This document shows, piece after piece, positions 42,695-50,671 of a stretch of DNA of 64,000 bases; the stretch's first letter is position 1, and each line of letters begins with the position of its first letter. Both the position numbers and the translations under genes were made by a program. This DNA is from Prevotella communis (lineage in GTDB: Bacteria; Bacteroidota; Bacteroidia; Bacteroidales; Bacteroidaceae), in contig NZ_CP091792.1 of the NCBI RefSeq assembly GCF_022024115.1, positions 372,001 through 436,000 on the forward strand. Reading direction: 5' to 3'. Below the pieces are notes generated by a model. That model saw nothing but the letters and a program-made list of their open reading frames with translations, was not told the DNA's origin and ran no database searches.

Positions 42695-43791
42695 TTATAG
42701 AAGTTTTTCTCGAAAGCCGTAAACTCATCTTTCTTCAGGATGCAACGTTTCCACCATGACTCAATAAAACCGAGGCCGTAGCCCATCAGTTGCGTAAAGG
42801 CAGCAGGGATGCTAAGCAGGCCTACCCAGAGACTACGGTTGCGGATACTGGAGTCGATTAAAATGACGGTACTGTAGAACAACAAAGGCAGCATGGCCAG
42901 GACGCAGAACATAAAGCCTACGCCTTGATGCATATTGTCGTCAGGGCGCAGTCCGTTGGCATCGAGCCACTCTCCCTCAATATAGAGTCCGGCTCCAAGT
43001 GCGAACAGCAGCAGACAGCCGATAACGCCAAGCGTAAAGACGGTGGGCAGCAGATGGACTAGTTTCAGCGTGCCAGGATGGCGCTTCTCAAGATTAATGC
43101 GGGCAATACCGCTGTTGTATACCTGACGGAAGAATTTGCGGAAGTCGGTACGACGCTTGTGCCATACCCACGCTTCGGGGATGAGGGCGGTTTTATAACC
43201 GGCCTCGACGATGCGATAAGAGAAGTCGATGTCCTCACCGAAGCGCATCTTTGTGAAGCCTCCCAGTTCCTGATAGACCTCACGGCGGATGCCCATGTTA
43301 TAGGAACGGGGGAAGAACTTGTCGAGTTTCTTACCTTTACCACCGCGAATGCCACCTGTGGTAAAGAATGAAGTCATGCTATACGAAATAGCTTTCTGGA
43401 CAGGTGTAAATGAAGGGTGGGAAGCGTCGGGACCGCCGAAAGCGTCGATGGCTGATGGCTGATGGCTGATGGAAGATGTGAGCTCGGTATCGACAGCCTT
43501 CAGATAGCCTGTTGGTAATACTACATCAGAATCTAGTACGATGAGCCAGTCGCCCTGAGCACGCTCTGCACCATAGTTGCGGCTCTGTCCGGGACCGCTG
43601 TTTTCCTTGAAGTAATAATGCAAATCAAGGATGCCTGCGTACTTGTCGCAGACATCCTTGCATGGTTTCTTCGAACCGTCTTCAACGATGATGACTTCAA
43701 AGTCCTTCACTTCCTGATGACAGAGACTCTCTAAGAGTTCATCCACTTCATCAGGACGATTGTAGACCGGAACGATGATAGAATATTTCAA
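42691..43791 (-). CDS. family 2 glycosyltransferase with C-terminal membrane helices
   Basis: 366 aa. GT-A domain begins KYSIIVPVYNRPDEV, with DSDVV as the DXD element and FGEDIDFSYR; two or three transmembrane helices follow (about residues 255-345). The start is a TTG inside a heptamer array; the conserved GT2 N-terminus begins exactly there and no ATG is in reach. Residues about 107-115 (SISHQPSAI) come from a 7-bp GATGGCT tandem repeat, so slippage would shift the frame. Confidence 0.85.
   Translation of the reverse strand: MKYSIIVPVYNRPDEVDELLESLCHQEVKDFEVIIVEDGSKKPCKDVCDKYAGILDLHYYFKENSGPGQSRNYGAERAQGDWLIVLDSDVVLPTGYLKAVDTELTSSISHQPSAIDAFGGPDASHPSFTPVQKAISYSMTSFFTTGGIRGGKGKKLDKFFPRSYNMGIRREVYQELGGFTKMRFGEDIDFSYRIVEAGYKTALIPEAWVWHKRRTDFRKFFRQVYNSGIARINLEKRHPGTLKLVHLLPTVFTLGVIGCLLLFALGAGLYIEGEWLDANGLRPDDNMHQGVGFMFCVLAMLPLLFYSTVILIDSSIRNRSLWVGLLSIPAAFTQLMGYGLGFIESWWKRCILKKDEFTAFEKNFYK
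43447..43472. repeat. heptamer array GATGGCT x3.7 in the glycosyltransferase gene
   Basis: Perfect 7-bp units at 43447, 43454, 43461 and a partial one at 43468. Unit length is not a multiple of three. Confidence 0.9.
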
Positions 43792-43822
43792 TTGTCAATT
43801 ACAAATTATCAATTGTCAATTG
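43788..43822. repeat. heptamer array TCAATTG x5 at the glycosyltransferase start
   Basis: TCAATTG, TCAATTA, CAAATTA, TCAATTG, TCAATTG: fills the gap between efp and the glycosyltransferase and supplies its TTG start codon. Confidence 0.85.
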
Positions 43823-43824
43823 GA

Positions 43825-44391
43825 TTACTCCTTAGCGCGAGCCAGGTAAGAACCGTCGCGGGTGTCAACCTGAATCAGGTCGCCCTCGTTGATGAACAGG
43901 GGAACGCGAACCTCAACACCAGTCTCCAGAGTAGCGGGCTTCAGGGTGTTGGTAGCGGTGTCGCCCTTGATGCCGGGCTCAGAGTGAGTAACGCGCAAGA
44001 TGGTCTTAACGGGCATCTCAGCATAGAGGATAGTACCATCGGTAGTGTCAGAAACAACCTCCACGATGTCGCTCTCCTTCATGAACTCGTGACCGATAAC
44101 CAACTCGTTGTCGATGGGAATCTGCTCGAAGGTCTCCTGGTTCATGAAGATACGGCCAGACTGGTCCTCGTACAGATACTGGTAGGGGCGACGCTCGATG
44201 ATAACGTCCTCCAGTTTTTCACCAATGTTGAAACGACGCTCCAGCACGCGGCCATCGCTTACGTTCTTCAACTTGATAATCATGATGGTGTTGCCCTTAC
44301 CTGGCTTGCGATGCTGGAAGTCGATGCAAACCCAAATGGCGCCGTCCATGCGAATGGCGGTACCTTTCTTAATGTCTTGTGAGTTAATCAT
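43825..44391 (-). CDS. efp: translation elongation factor P
   Basis: 188 aa from ATG 44391 (the longer frame crosses the promoter). Three OB-like domains; the tip loop RKPGKGNT carries Lys32 at the position modified in E. coli EF-P. Relieves stalling at polyproline. Two bp separate its stop from the heptamer array of the next gene. Confidence 0.95.
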   Translation of the reverse strand: MINSQDIKKGTAIRMDGAIWVCIDFQHRKPGKGNTIMIIKLKNVSDGRVLERRFNIGEKLEDVIIERRPYQYLYEDQSGRIFMNQETFEQIPIDNELVIGHEFMKESDIVEVVSDTTDGTILYAEMPVKTILRVTHSEPGIKGDTATNTLKPATLETGVEVRVPLFINEGDLIQVDTRDGSYLARAKE

Positions 44392-44426
44392 ATAAATATA
44401 AATAATGTATTTTGTTATTTTCGGGT

Positions 44427-44435
44427 GCAAAGGTA
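44427..44435 (-). promoter_or_regulatory. -7 promoter element of efp
   Basis: TACCTTTGC on the minus strand, 35 bp before ATG 44391. Confidence 0.75.
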
Positions 44436-44486
44436 CGAAATATTTCTTAATTCTTGATTCATAATCCATAATTTTTTTGAGAAAAA

Positions 44487-44519
44487 TTTGTGTAATTCAA
44501 AAGATTTGTGTAATTTTGC
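44487..44519 (+). promoter_or_regulatory. promoter of rpmH
   Basis: -33 TTTG (44487-44490) and -7 TAATTTTGC (44511-44519) with 20 bp between. Confidence 0.8.
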
Positions 44520-44587
44520 AGCCCGAAATGTGGTGTAGTACCATATTTTTAGTCTGAATAACAACAAAATAAACAAATAATAAAGCA

Positions 44588-44743
44588 ATGAAAAGAACAT
44601 TTCAGCCGCACAATCGTCGCCGCGTAAACAAGCATGGTTTCCGCGAGCGCATGGCCACAAAGAATGGCCGTCGCGTCCTGGCTTCTCGCCGTGCAAAGGG
44701 CCGCAAAAAGTTGACCGTTTCTGACGAGCGTCACGGAAAGTAA
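44588..44743 (+). CDS. rpmH: 50S ribosomal protein L34
   Basis: 51 aa, very basic. It begins [21 protein letters not shown] and continues with [20 protein letters not shown], the full L34 signature. Own promoter and terminator. Not beside rnpA or dnaA, as is common outside Proteobacteria and Firmicutes. Confidence 0.97.
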   Translation: MKRTFQPHNRRRVNKHGFRERMATKNGRRVLASRRAKGRKKLTVSDERHGK

Positions 44744-44769
44744 ACCATTACTTGGTACACGACCGATAG

Positions 44770-44803
44770 ACGGGATGAGGCATCAGGCTTCATCCCGTTT
44801 ATT
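44770..44803 (+). terminator. rho-independent terminator after rpmH
   Basis: ACGGGATGA (44770-44778) pairs with TCATCCCGT (44790-44798), 11-nt loop, T-rich tail. Confidence 0.85.
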
Positions 44804-44852
44804 ATTTATTTACTTTTTTCCTGAAAAAGTATTGTTAATCGGATATTTTTTG

Positions 44853-44861
44853 TACTTTTGC
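44853..44861 (+). promoter_or_regulatory. distal -7 promoter element before the PASTA gene
   Basis: TACTTTTGC, 10 bp before a 20-codon ORF at 44871. Confidence 0.45.
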
Positions 44862-44870
44862 CATATAAAT

Positions 44871-44933
44871 ATGGCGAAGGTACTCATGCTCGACAAAAAA
44901 AGAATGAAATTCTTTGTTTTTTTGCTTGCTTAA
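44871..44933 (+). CDS. possible 20-aa leader peptide
   Basis: Short ORF right after a -7 element: Lys-rich start then Phe/Leu-rich end (KFFVFLLA), stop just before a second promoter motif. It may be chance; no attenuator hairpin was found. Confidence 0.2.
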   Translation: MAKVLMLDKKRMKFFVFLLA

Positions 44934-44936
44934 TCG

Positions 44937-44945
44937 TACCTTTGC
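44937..44945 (+). promoter_or_regulatory. proximal -7 promoter element of the PASTA gene
   Basis: TACCTTTGC, 21 bp before ATG 44967. Confidence 0.7.
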
Positions 44946-44966
44946 AATTAGAAAGCATTAGAAAGA

Positions 44967-45611
44967 ATGAGTATAAAAGAATTTGCAGCGAAAATCAAGG
45001 CGCCTATCCTATGGGGAAATCTGTTGGCCATGCTGGTTGTTATTGTCCTCTTGTGTATCGGTGTGATGTGGTGGCTTAACAGCTACACCCATCACGGTGA
45101 GGGTATTGAGGTGCCTAATTTATATGGAGTAACACATAAAGAGGCTGTTCAGAAGTTGGATTCTGCAGGTCTGGTCGTTGTGGTCAACGATTCTTCTTAT
45201 GTGGAGGGCCTGCCCGCTGGTGCCATTATCCAGCAAAACCCTGCTTATGGCATGAAGGTGAAGAGTGGCCGTATCATTTATGTGACGATCAACTCGCTGA
45301 CGATGCCGTGTGAAAAGATTCCAGATTTGATTGATAACTGTAGCTATCGTGAGGCTGAGGCTCGCTTGAAGTCGCTTGGCTTTGAGTTGCTTGCACCGAA
45401 ACTCATTGACGGTGAGAAGGACTGGGTGTATGGCATCCAGTATAGAGGTCGCAGCCTGATGTCGGGCGAGAGTATTCCCCGCGAATCGGAGTTGACCTTG
45501 GTTATTGGAAACGGTGCTACGGGTGAAGAGCGTGAGATGGAAGAGGTGACCGGCGAAGAGGATGAGTTCTCGGCCGGTGATATTGATGATTTCCTGGAGG
45601 TGACAGATTAA
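44967..45611 (+). CDS. PASTA-domain membrane protein
   Basis: 214 aa. One transmembrane helix (about residues 15-37), then two PASTA domains (EVPNLYGVTHKEA... and KIPDLIDNCSYREA...) and an acidic tail rich in Glu and Asp. PASTA domains bind peptidoglycan stem or glycan parts; here there is no kinase or transpeptidase domain attached. Heads a run with rluD, ddl and an acyltransferase; spacing to rluD is 1 bp. Confidence 0.85.
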   Translation: MSIKEFAAKIKAPILWGNLLAMLVVIVLLCIGVMWWLNSYTHHGEGIEVPNLYGVTHKEAVQKLDSAGLVVVVNDSSYVEGLPAGAIIQQNPAYGMKVKSGRIIYVTINSLTMPCEKIPDLIDNCSYREAEARLKSLGFELLAPKLIDGEKDWVYGIQYRGRSLMSGESIPRESELTLVIGNGATGEEREMEEVTGEEDEFSAGDIDDFLEVTD

Positions 45612-45612
45612 C

Positions 45613-46707
45613 ATGCGCATGGAAGACGAAATGCTGATTGAGGACGATGAGCTGGAGTTGTTGGAAGGTGAGGAGAAGCCTGATGGCGACCAGGAACTCT
45701 ATGAACATCTGCGGATCGAGGTAGACCGCGGACAGGTCCCCTTGCGTATTGACAAATACCTGACGGAACACACACAACACTCTTCGCGTAACCGTATTCA
45801 GCAGGCTGCTGAGGCGGGTTTCCTCTTTGTTAATGACCGTCCGGTCAAGAGCAACTACAAGGTACGTTCTGGCGATATCATCACTCTGATGCTGGATCGT
45901 CCGCATTTCGATACTACGATAGAACCAGAGGATATTCCTTTGGATGTGCGTTATGAGGACGACGACCTGATGGTTATCTATAAACCTGCCGGCATGGTGG
46001 TGCATCCGGGATGCGGCAATTTCCACGGAACATTGGTCCACGCTATCGCCTGGCATCTGCGTAATCTGCCAAGCTATGATCCTAACGACCCGCAGGTGGG
46101 ACTGGTACATCGTATTGACAAGGATACCAGTGGACTGCTGGTGGTGGCTAAGACGCCTGAGGCAAAGTCGAATTTGGGAAAACAGTTCTTCTATCATAAC
46201 ACCCATCGCAGTTATAATGCCCTTGTGTGGGGCAACTTCGTGGAGGACGAGGGACGCATCGAAGGTAATATAGGCCGTGACCCCAAGGATCGTCTGCGTA
46301 TGGCGGTGTTCCCGACTGATTCGGAAGTGGGAAAGCCTGCCGTGACGCATTATAAAGTGTTGGAACGCTATGGCTACACGACATTGGTGGAGTGTGTGCT
46401 TGAAACGGGCCGCACCCATCAGATACGTGCCCATATGAAGCATATAGGTCATCCGCTGTTTGCCGATGAGCGTTATGGTGGTGACCAGATTCTGCGTGGT
46501 GAGCGCACAGCTTCGTATAAGGCATATATCCAAAACTGCTTTAAACTCTGTTCGCGTCAGGCGCTTCATGCCCGTACGCTGGGCTTCGTGCATCCTCGTA
46601 CCGGTGAACAGATGGACTTTACCAGTCCGCTGCCCGATGATATGGGGGCTCTGATAGAGAAATGGCGCAACAGATTGAAAACTCAAGAATTAAAGGAAAT
46701 AATTTAA
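45613..46707 (+). CDS. RluA-family pseudouridine synthase (RluD-like)
   Basis: 364 aa. Acidic N-terminal extension (about 35 residues), S4 domain (about 45-100), then the catalytic domain with GLVHRIDKDTSGLLV (catalytic Asp in RIDKDTSG) and GRTHQIRAHM. Modifies uridines in 23S rRNA; RluD is the closest guess by layout. Same transcript as the PASTA gene and ddl. Confidence 0.92.
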   Translation: MRMEDEMLIEDDELELLEGEEKPDGDQELYEHLRIEVDRGQVPLRIDKYLTEHTQHSSRNRIQQAAEAGFLFVNDRPVKSNYKVRSGDIITLMLDRPHFDTTIEPEDIPLDVRYEDDDLMVIYKPAGMVVHPGCGNFHGTLVHAIAWHLRNLPSYDPNDPQVGLVHRIDKDTSGLLVVAKTPEAKSNLGKQFFYHNTHRSYNALVWGNFVEDEGRIEGNIGRDPKDRLRMAVFPTDSEVGKPAVTHYKVLERYGYTTLVECVLETGRTHQIRAHMKHIGHPLFADERYGGDQILRGERTASYKAYIQNCFKLCSRQALHARTLGFVHPRTGEQMDFTSPLPDDMGALIEKWRNRLKTQELKEII

Positions 46708-46715
46708 GATACACT

Positions 46716-47705
46716 ATGCAACAAATGAAACGCACAATTGCCATCGTCTGTGGTGGCGACTCTTCTGAGCACGATGTCTCTCTGCGCTCAGCTCAGGGTC
46801 TTTATTCGTTTTTCGACAAAGAACGCTATAATGTCTATGTGGTGGAGATGAAGGGCACCGACTGGCAGGTATTCCTGCACGACGGTACTACTACCCGTAT
46901 GACTGTTCACGACTTTTCATTCAAGGAGGACGGAAAGAAACGTACTTTCGACTATGTTTATATCACCATTCATGGCACACCGGGTGAGAACGGCATCCTG
47001 CAGGGCTTCCTGGAGATCCTGCACATCCCCTATAGCACCAGTGGCGTGCTGGTTGAGGCTCTGACGTTTGATAAGTTCGTGCTGAACAACTACCTGCGTG
47101 GCTTTGGCGTGAAGGTGGCTGATAGCGTGCTGGTACGTCGCGGACAGGAAAAGAAAATCAGCAAGAAGGAGATAATTGACATCGTAGGTATGCCTTGCTT
47201 TGTGAAGCCTGCTAACGATGGTAGTTCGTTTGGCGTTTCGAAGGTGGTGAAGCCCGATCAGTTGGCTGCTGCTATACGCAAGGCCAGCCTGGAGAGCGAC
47301 GAGGTAATGATTGAGCAGTTCCTGGAGGGTACTGAAATCTCTATCGGTTGCTACAAGACGAAGAATAAGTCGGTGGTGTTCCCTGCAACGGAAGTGGTCA
47401 GCGAGAATGATTTCTTCGACTACGACGCTAAGTATAATGGTCAGGTGAAGGAGATTACGCCTGCTCGTCTCCCCGAGGATACAGCAAAGCGTGTGGCAGA
47501 GATTACCAGTCATATCTATGACATCCTGCATTGTAATGGTATCATCCGTATTGACTACATCATCTCGAAGGACCAGCAGATCTCCATGCTTGAGATTAAT
47601 ACGACTCCGGGTATGACGCCAACCAGCTTCATCCCTCAGCAGGTACGTGCCGCAGGTCTCTCAATGACAGATGTACTGACGGATATCGTGGAAAATCAGT
47701 TTTAA
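46716..47705 (+). CDS. ddl: D-alanine--D-alanine ligase
   Basis: 329 aa from ATG 46716 (46725 possible). Begins KRTIAIVCGGDSSEHDVSLRS; ATP-grasp motifs include PCFVKPANDGSSFGV, EQFLEGTEI and LEINTTPGMT. Makes the D-Ala-D-Ala dipeptide used by MurF, so it serves the dcw products from a separate operon. Confidence 0.95.
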   Translation: MQQMKRTIAIVCGGDSSEHDVSLRSAQGLYSFFDKERYNVYVVEMKGTDWQVFLHDGTTTRMTVHDFSFKEDGKKRTFDYVYITIHGTPGENGILQGFLEILHIPYSTSGVLVEALTFDKFVLNNYLRGFGVKVADSVLVRRGQEKKISKKEIIDIVGMPCFVKPANDGSSFGVSKVVKPDQLAAAIRKASLESDEVMIEQFLEGTEISIGCYKTKNKSVVFPATEVVSENDFFDYDAKYNGQVKEITPARLPEDTAKRVAEITSHIYDILHCNGIIRIDYIISKDQQISMLEINTTPGMTPTSFIPQQVRAAGLSMTDVLTDIVENQF

Positions 47706-47708
47706 GGT

Positions 47709-48929
47709 ATGGTAGAAGGAATAGAGCAGTTTAATGATATCAGGCCCTATGAGCCTGAGGAGATGAAGCAGGCGTTCAATGACCTATTGAACGACCGCCA
47801 GTTTAATCTTATCATGAAGGGATTTGCGCCCTGGCTGCCTAAATTTCTTCGTAACGGTTTGCTGCGTCTGGCTTTCATTGGGGTGAAGTCGCCCCTTGAT
47901 TTCCAGAAGCGGTTTATGAAGCCCGTGGTACAGTATATCATCCGCAAGCATACGGATGGATGTACGTTTGATGACGCAGCGCTAAAAACTAATCATACCT
48001 CTCAATTCTTTGCAAGCAAAGCGAACAAGTTCGAGCGCTCACCTCTCAGTTCACAGTTTGACAAGCACTACACGTTTGTCAGCAATCATCGTGATATCGT
48101 GCTTGATTCCGCTTTCCTTGATTTGCTGTTGTTTATGAATGGCTATCCCACCACAGTGGAGATTGGTATTGGCGACAATCTGCTGATTTATCCGTGGATT
48201 AAGCGACTGGTACGTATGAACAAGGCCTTTACGGTTCGTCGTGGACTGACGGCTCACGAGATGTTTGAGAGCAGTCAGCTGATGAGCCGTTATATCCATT
48301 TTGCTGTCACAAAGAAGCGCGAGAATATTTGGATTGCGCAACGCGAGGGACGTGCCAAGGACTCTGACGACCGTACGCAGGAGTCGGTACTGAAGATGAT
48401 GGCCATGGGAGGTGACCTGAAGGAGCTGAATATTGTGCCGCTGACCATCAGTTATGAGTTTGATCCTTGTGATTATCTGAAGGCAAAGGAGTTCCAGCAG
48501 AAACGTGATAACCCCGCTTTTAAGAAGAGTAAGCAGGATGACCTTGACAATATGAAGACGGGCATCTTTGGTTACAAGGGCAGGGTGAAGTATCATTGCG
48601 GAACACCTGTCAATCAGTGGATTGATGAACTTAGTGAACTGCCCAAGAATGAGTTCTTTGCTCAGTTGGCGCAGCGCATGGACCGTGAGATTCATCGTGG
48701 CTACACGCTCTATCCCTGCAACTATATCGCTTTGGATGAGCTGAATGGGAATACGGAGCAGTGCGCTCACTATACTGTTGCTGACCGTCAGCGCTTTGAG
48801 ACTTATCTGAATGGACAGTTGGACAAGATTAAACTGGCTGATAAGGATGAGGCTTTCCTGCGTCAGAAGATGCTGGAGATGTATGCCAACCCTGCGATTA
48901 ATAAGGGTAAAGTGAATAGTGAAAAGTGA
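47709..48929 (+). CDS. PlsC/PlsB-like lysophospholipid acyltransferase
   Basis: 406 aa. HxxxxD motif in VSNHRDIVLD (about residues 123-132) and an AQREGRAKDSDDRTQ block (EGxR) mark a glycerolipid acyltransferase. Two repeat-derived segments are visible: residues about 97-117 (Ser/Lys/Phe-rich, between heptamer words) and the C-terminus KVNSEK with the stop codon itself inside an AGTGAAA array. Last enzyme of the PASTA-rluD-ddl run. Confidence 0.85.
   Translation: MVEGIEQFNDIRPYEPEEMKQAFNDLLNDRQFNLIMKGFAPWLPKFLRNGLLRLAFIGVKSPLDFQKRFMKPVVQYIIRKHTDGCTFDDAALKTNHTSQFFASKANKFERSPLSSQFDKHYTFVSNHRDIVLDSAFLDLLLFMNGYPTTVEIGIGDNLLIYPWIKRLVRMNKAFTVRRGLTAHEMFESSQLMSRYIHFAVTKKRENIWIAQREGRAKDSDDRTQESVLKMMAMGGDLKELNIVPLTISYEFDPCDYLKAKEFQQKRDNPAFKKSKQDDLDNMKTGIFGYKGRVKYHCGTPVNQWIDELSELPKNEFFAQLAQRMDREIHRGYTLYPCNYIALDELNGNTEQCAHYTVADRQRFETYLNGQLDKIKLADKDEAFLRQKMLEMYANPAINKGKVNSEK
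48001..48057. repeat. probable in-frame repeat insertion in the acyltransferase gene
   Basis: Heptamer-like words (CTCTCAA/TTCTTTG at the left, CTCTCAG/TTCACAG at the right) flank a stretch (48019-48037) resembling the middle of the 84-bp elements at 58097 and 58967 in inverse orientation. Similarity is partial. Confidence 0.4.
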
Positions 48930-48944
48930 ATAATTTGCTACCGC
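48911..48944. repeat. GCTACCGC-tailed heptamer element
   Basis: AGTGAAT, AGTGAAA, AGTGAAT, then AATTTGCTACCGC. Contains the acyltransferase stop codon and ends 3 bp before the next ATG. Confidence 0.88.
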
Positions 48945-48947
48945 ACA

Positions 48948-49613
48948 ATGAGGAAGGTCTTTCATCAGTTTCTGGTCATACTTCTCAGTTCCCAGCTCTC
49001 CATTCTCAACTCTTCCTGTACCCAGGATGTCTACGAGAAGGGTGAGGGTGAACTGTCGGCTATGGTAGCGGAGATGGGTGATGGCTTTACGGCCTCTGAC
49101 AAGAAGGTTACGCGTTTTGTGACCGATGACGGTGTGCAGTTCTCTGTGACTAATCCTTTCTCATCAAACCTGATGCCCAAAGCCGATACGGTTTATCGTG
49201 CCATTTTCTATTATGTCAAGGATGGCGATAAAGCTGAGGTGAAAGGACTGAACAGGGTGCTTGTTGTCTCGCCCCATCAGATGAAGGACATGAAGACCGA
49301 CCCGGTTCGTTTTGAGAGTGCCTGGGTGGGAAAGTCGAAACAATACCTGAATCTGTCGCTCTATCTGATGCAAGGCTATACAGAGGATGAGGAGGCTGTG
49401 CATAAGATTGGCTTTCGCCGTGATTCACTCTATCAGAATACTGATGGTACCAAGACGCTTCATCTGACGCTTTATCATGATCAGGCAGGAATGCCCGAAT
49501 ATTATTCACAGCGTATCTATGTCAGCGTACCATTGCAATCGTTTGGTGTTGACTCTGTCTGGCTGGATGTCAATACCTACAACGGACTGGTTGAGAAGCG
49601 CATCAAGATATAA
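48948..49613 (+). CDS. NigD-like lipoprotein
   Basis: 221 aa. Lipoprotein signal (basic start, hydrophobic core, LNSSC lipobox, Cys about 24), then a beta-rich domain resembling the Bacteroidales NigD-like family, whose function is unknown. Residues about 12-23 of the signal are encoded by five degenerate heptamers (48982-49016), so the signal peptide appears to be repeat-derived. It starts 3 bp after the preceding repeat element. Confidence 0.75.
   Translation: MRKVFHQFLVILLSSQLSILNSSCTQDVYEKGEGELSAMVAEMGDGFTASDKKVTRFVTDDGVQFSVTNPFSSNLMPKADTVYRAIFYYVKDGDKAEVKGLNRVLVVSPHQMKDMKTDPVRFESAWVGKSKQYLNLSLYLMQGYTEDEEAVHKIGFRRDSLYQNTDGTKTLHLTLYHDQAGMPEYYSQRIYVSVPLQSFGVDSVWLDVNTYNGLVEKRIKI
48982..49016. 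repeat. heptamer array in a signal-peptide region
   Basis: TTCTCAG, TTCCCAG, CTCTCCA, TTCTCAA, CTCTTCC: degenerate 7-bp units coding for the hydrophobic core and lipobox approach of the NigD-like protein. Confidence 0.65.
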
Positions 49614-49624
49614 GGAAAAATAAA

Positions 49625-49652
49625 AAGAGACTGCTTTTACAGGCAGTCTCTT
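49625..49652. terminator. bidirectional terminator
   Basis: 10-bp perfect stem (49625-49634 with 49643-49652), 8-nt loop holding the aldolase stop codon, flanked by an A tract; lies between convergent genes. Confidence 0.8.
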
Positions 49653-50662
49653 AATGTATTCATATCTTCGTCGGTTGTAGCCCAACTGGTAACGAAGCGA
49701 CAGATGGTATGATGATTGTCGTATGGGCCCCAGTGGGTAAACTGTACATATTTCTCCAGACGTTGTATCTTCTCGTTGGGCAGAATCACAAACTGCTGGT
49801 TGGTTGGCGAGTCAAGGTAGAACTCATAGCCGTGCTCCTGAAACATCTGTTTCATCTGCATGGCTTTCTCTATGGCATGACGGGCCAGTTGGAAATAGAG
49901 ATTATCAGTAAACAGCGCTTCAAACTGCAGGCCTATCAGTGCACCTTTGGCAATCACGGCACCGTGTTGCTTCTGGATAGAGAAAAAGTGCTTGTGGGCA
50001 TTACCATGTGTGAATACCACAGCCTCGCCACAGAGGGCACCAATCTTTGTGCCACCGATGTAAAACACGTCGCAATGACGAGCCAGATAGGGCAGGGTGA
50101 TATCGCATCCCTCAGCCATCAGTCCGTAGCCAAGACGGGCACCATCTATATAAAGAGGTATGTCAAAGTTGCGACAAACCTGGTAGATGTCGTCCAACTC
50201 ACGCGCCGTATAGAGTGTTCCTAGTTCTGTGGGGAAGGTGATGTATACCAGTCCGGGATGCACGGCATGATTCCTGTTACCGTCGGCCATGAAGTCGTCG
50301 AGGTATTTCTTCAGCACACGGGCTTCCATCTTACCGTGGTTGTCAGGAAGGGTGATAATCTTATGTTCCGTAAACTCTACAGCACCCGCCTCGTGTACGT
50401 TGATATGTCCTGTGCCCACACAGATGACGCCCTCATACTGATAGAGCATAGAGTCGATTGTAGTGGCATTGGTCTGCGTACCTCCTGTGAGGAAGAATAT
50501 CTGCGCATCGGGTAGTCCGCAAGCCTGGCGGATACGACGCTTGGCTCGCTCAGAGAATTCGTCGAAGCCGTAGGGCGTAGGACGTGCATTGTTGTGTTTT
50601 ACAAGGGCTTCCAGTACTAAAGGATGCGCCCCGTTATCATAGTCACATTCAAATGAAACCAT
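49637..50662 (-). CDS. threonine aldolase-family PLP enzyme
   Basis: 341 aa, fold type I PLP enzyme. SFECDYDNGAHP start, FLTGGTQTNA, and YIGGTKIGALCGE with the likely Schiff-base lysine; IDGARLGYG holds the Asp that contacts the pyridine ring. The family cleaves L-threonine or allo-threonine to glycine and acetaldehyde. Located 9 bp downstream of terC on the same strand. Confidence 0.88.
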   Translation of the reverse strand: MVSFECDYDNGAHPLVLEALVKHNNARPTPYGFDEFSERAKRRIRQACGLPDAQIFFLTGGTQTNATTIDSMLYQYEGVICVGTGHINVHEAGAVEFTEHKIITLPDNHGKMEARVLKKYLDDFMADGNRNHAVHPGLVYITFPTELGTLYTARELDDIYQVCRNFDIPLYIDGARLGYGLMAEGCDITLPYLARHCDVFYIGGTKIGALCGEAVVFTHGNAHKHFFSIQKQHGAVIAKGALIGLQFEALFTDNLYFQLARHAIEKAMQMKQMFQEHGYEFYLDSPTNQQFVILPNEKIQRLEKYVQFTHWGPYDNHHTICRFVTSWATTDEDMNTLRDCL

Positions 50663-50671
50663 TTTTTTAAA

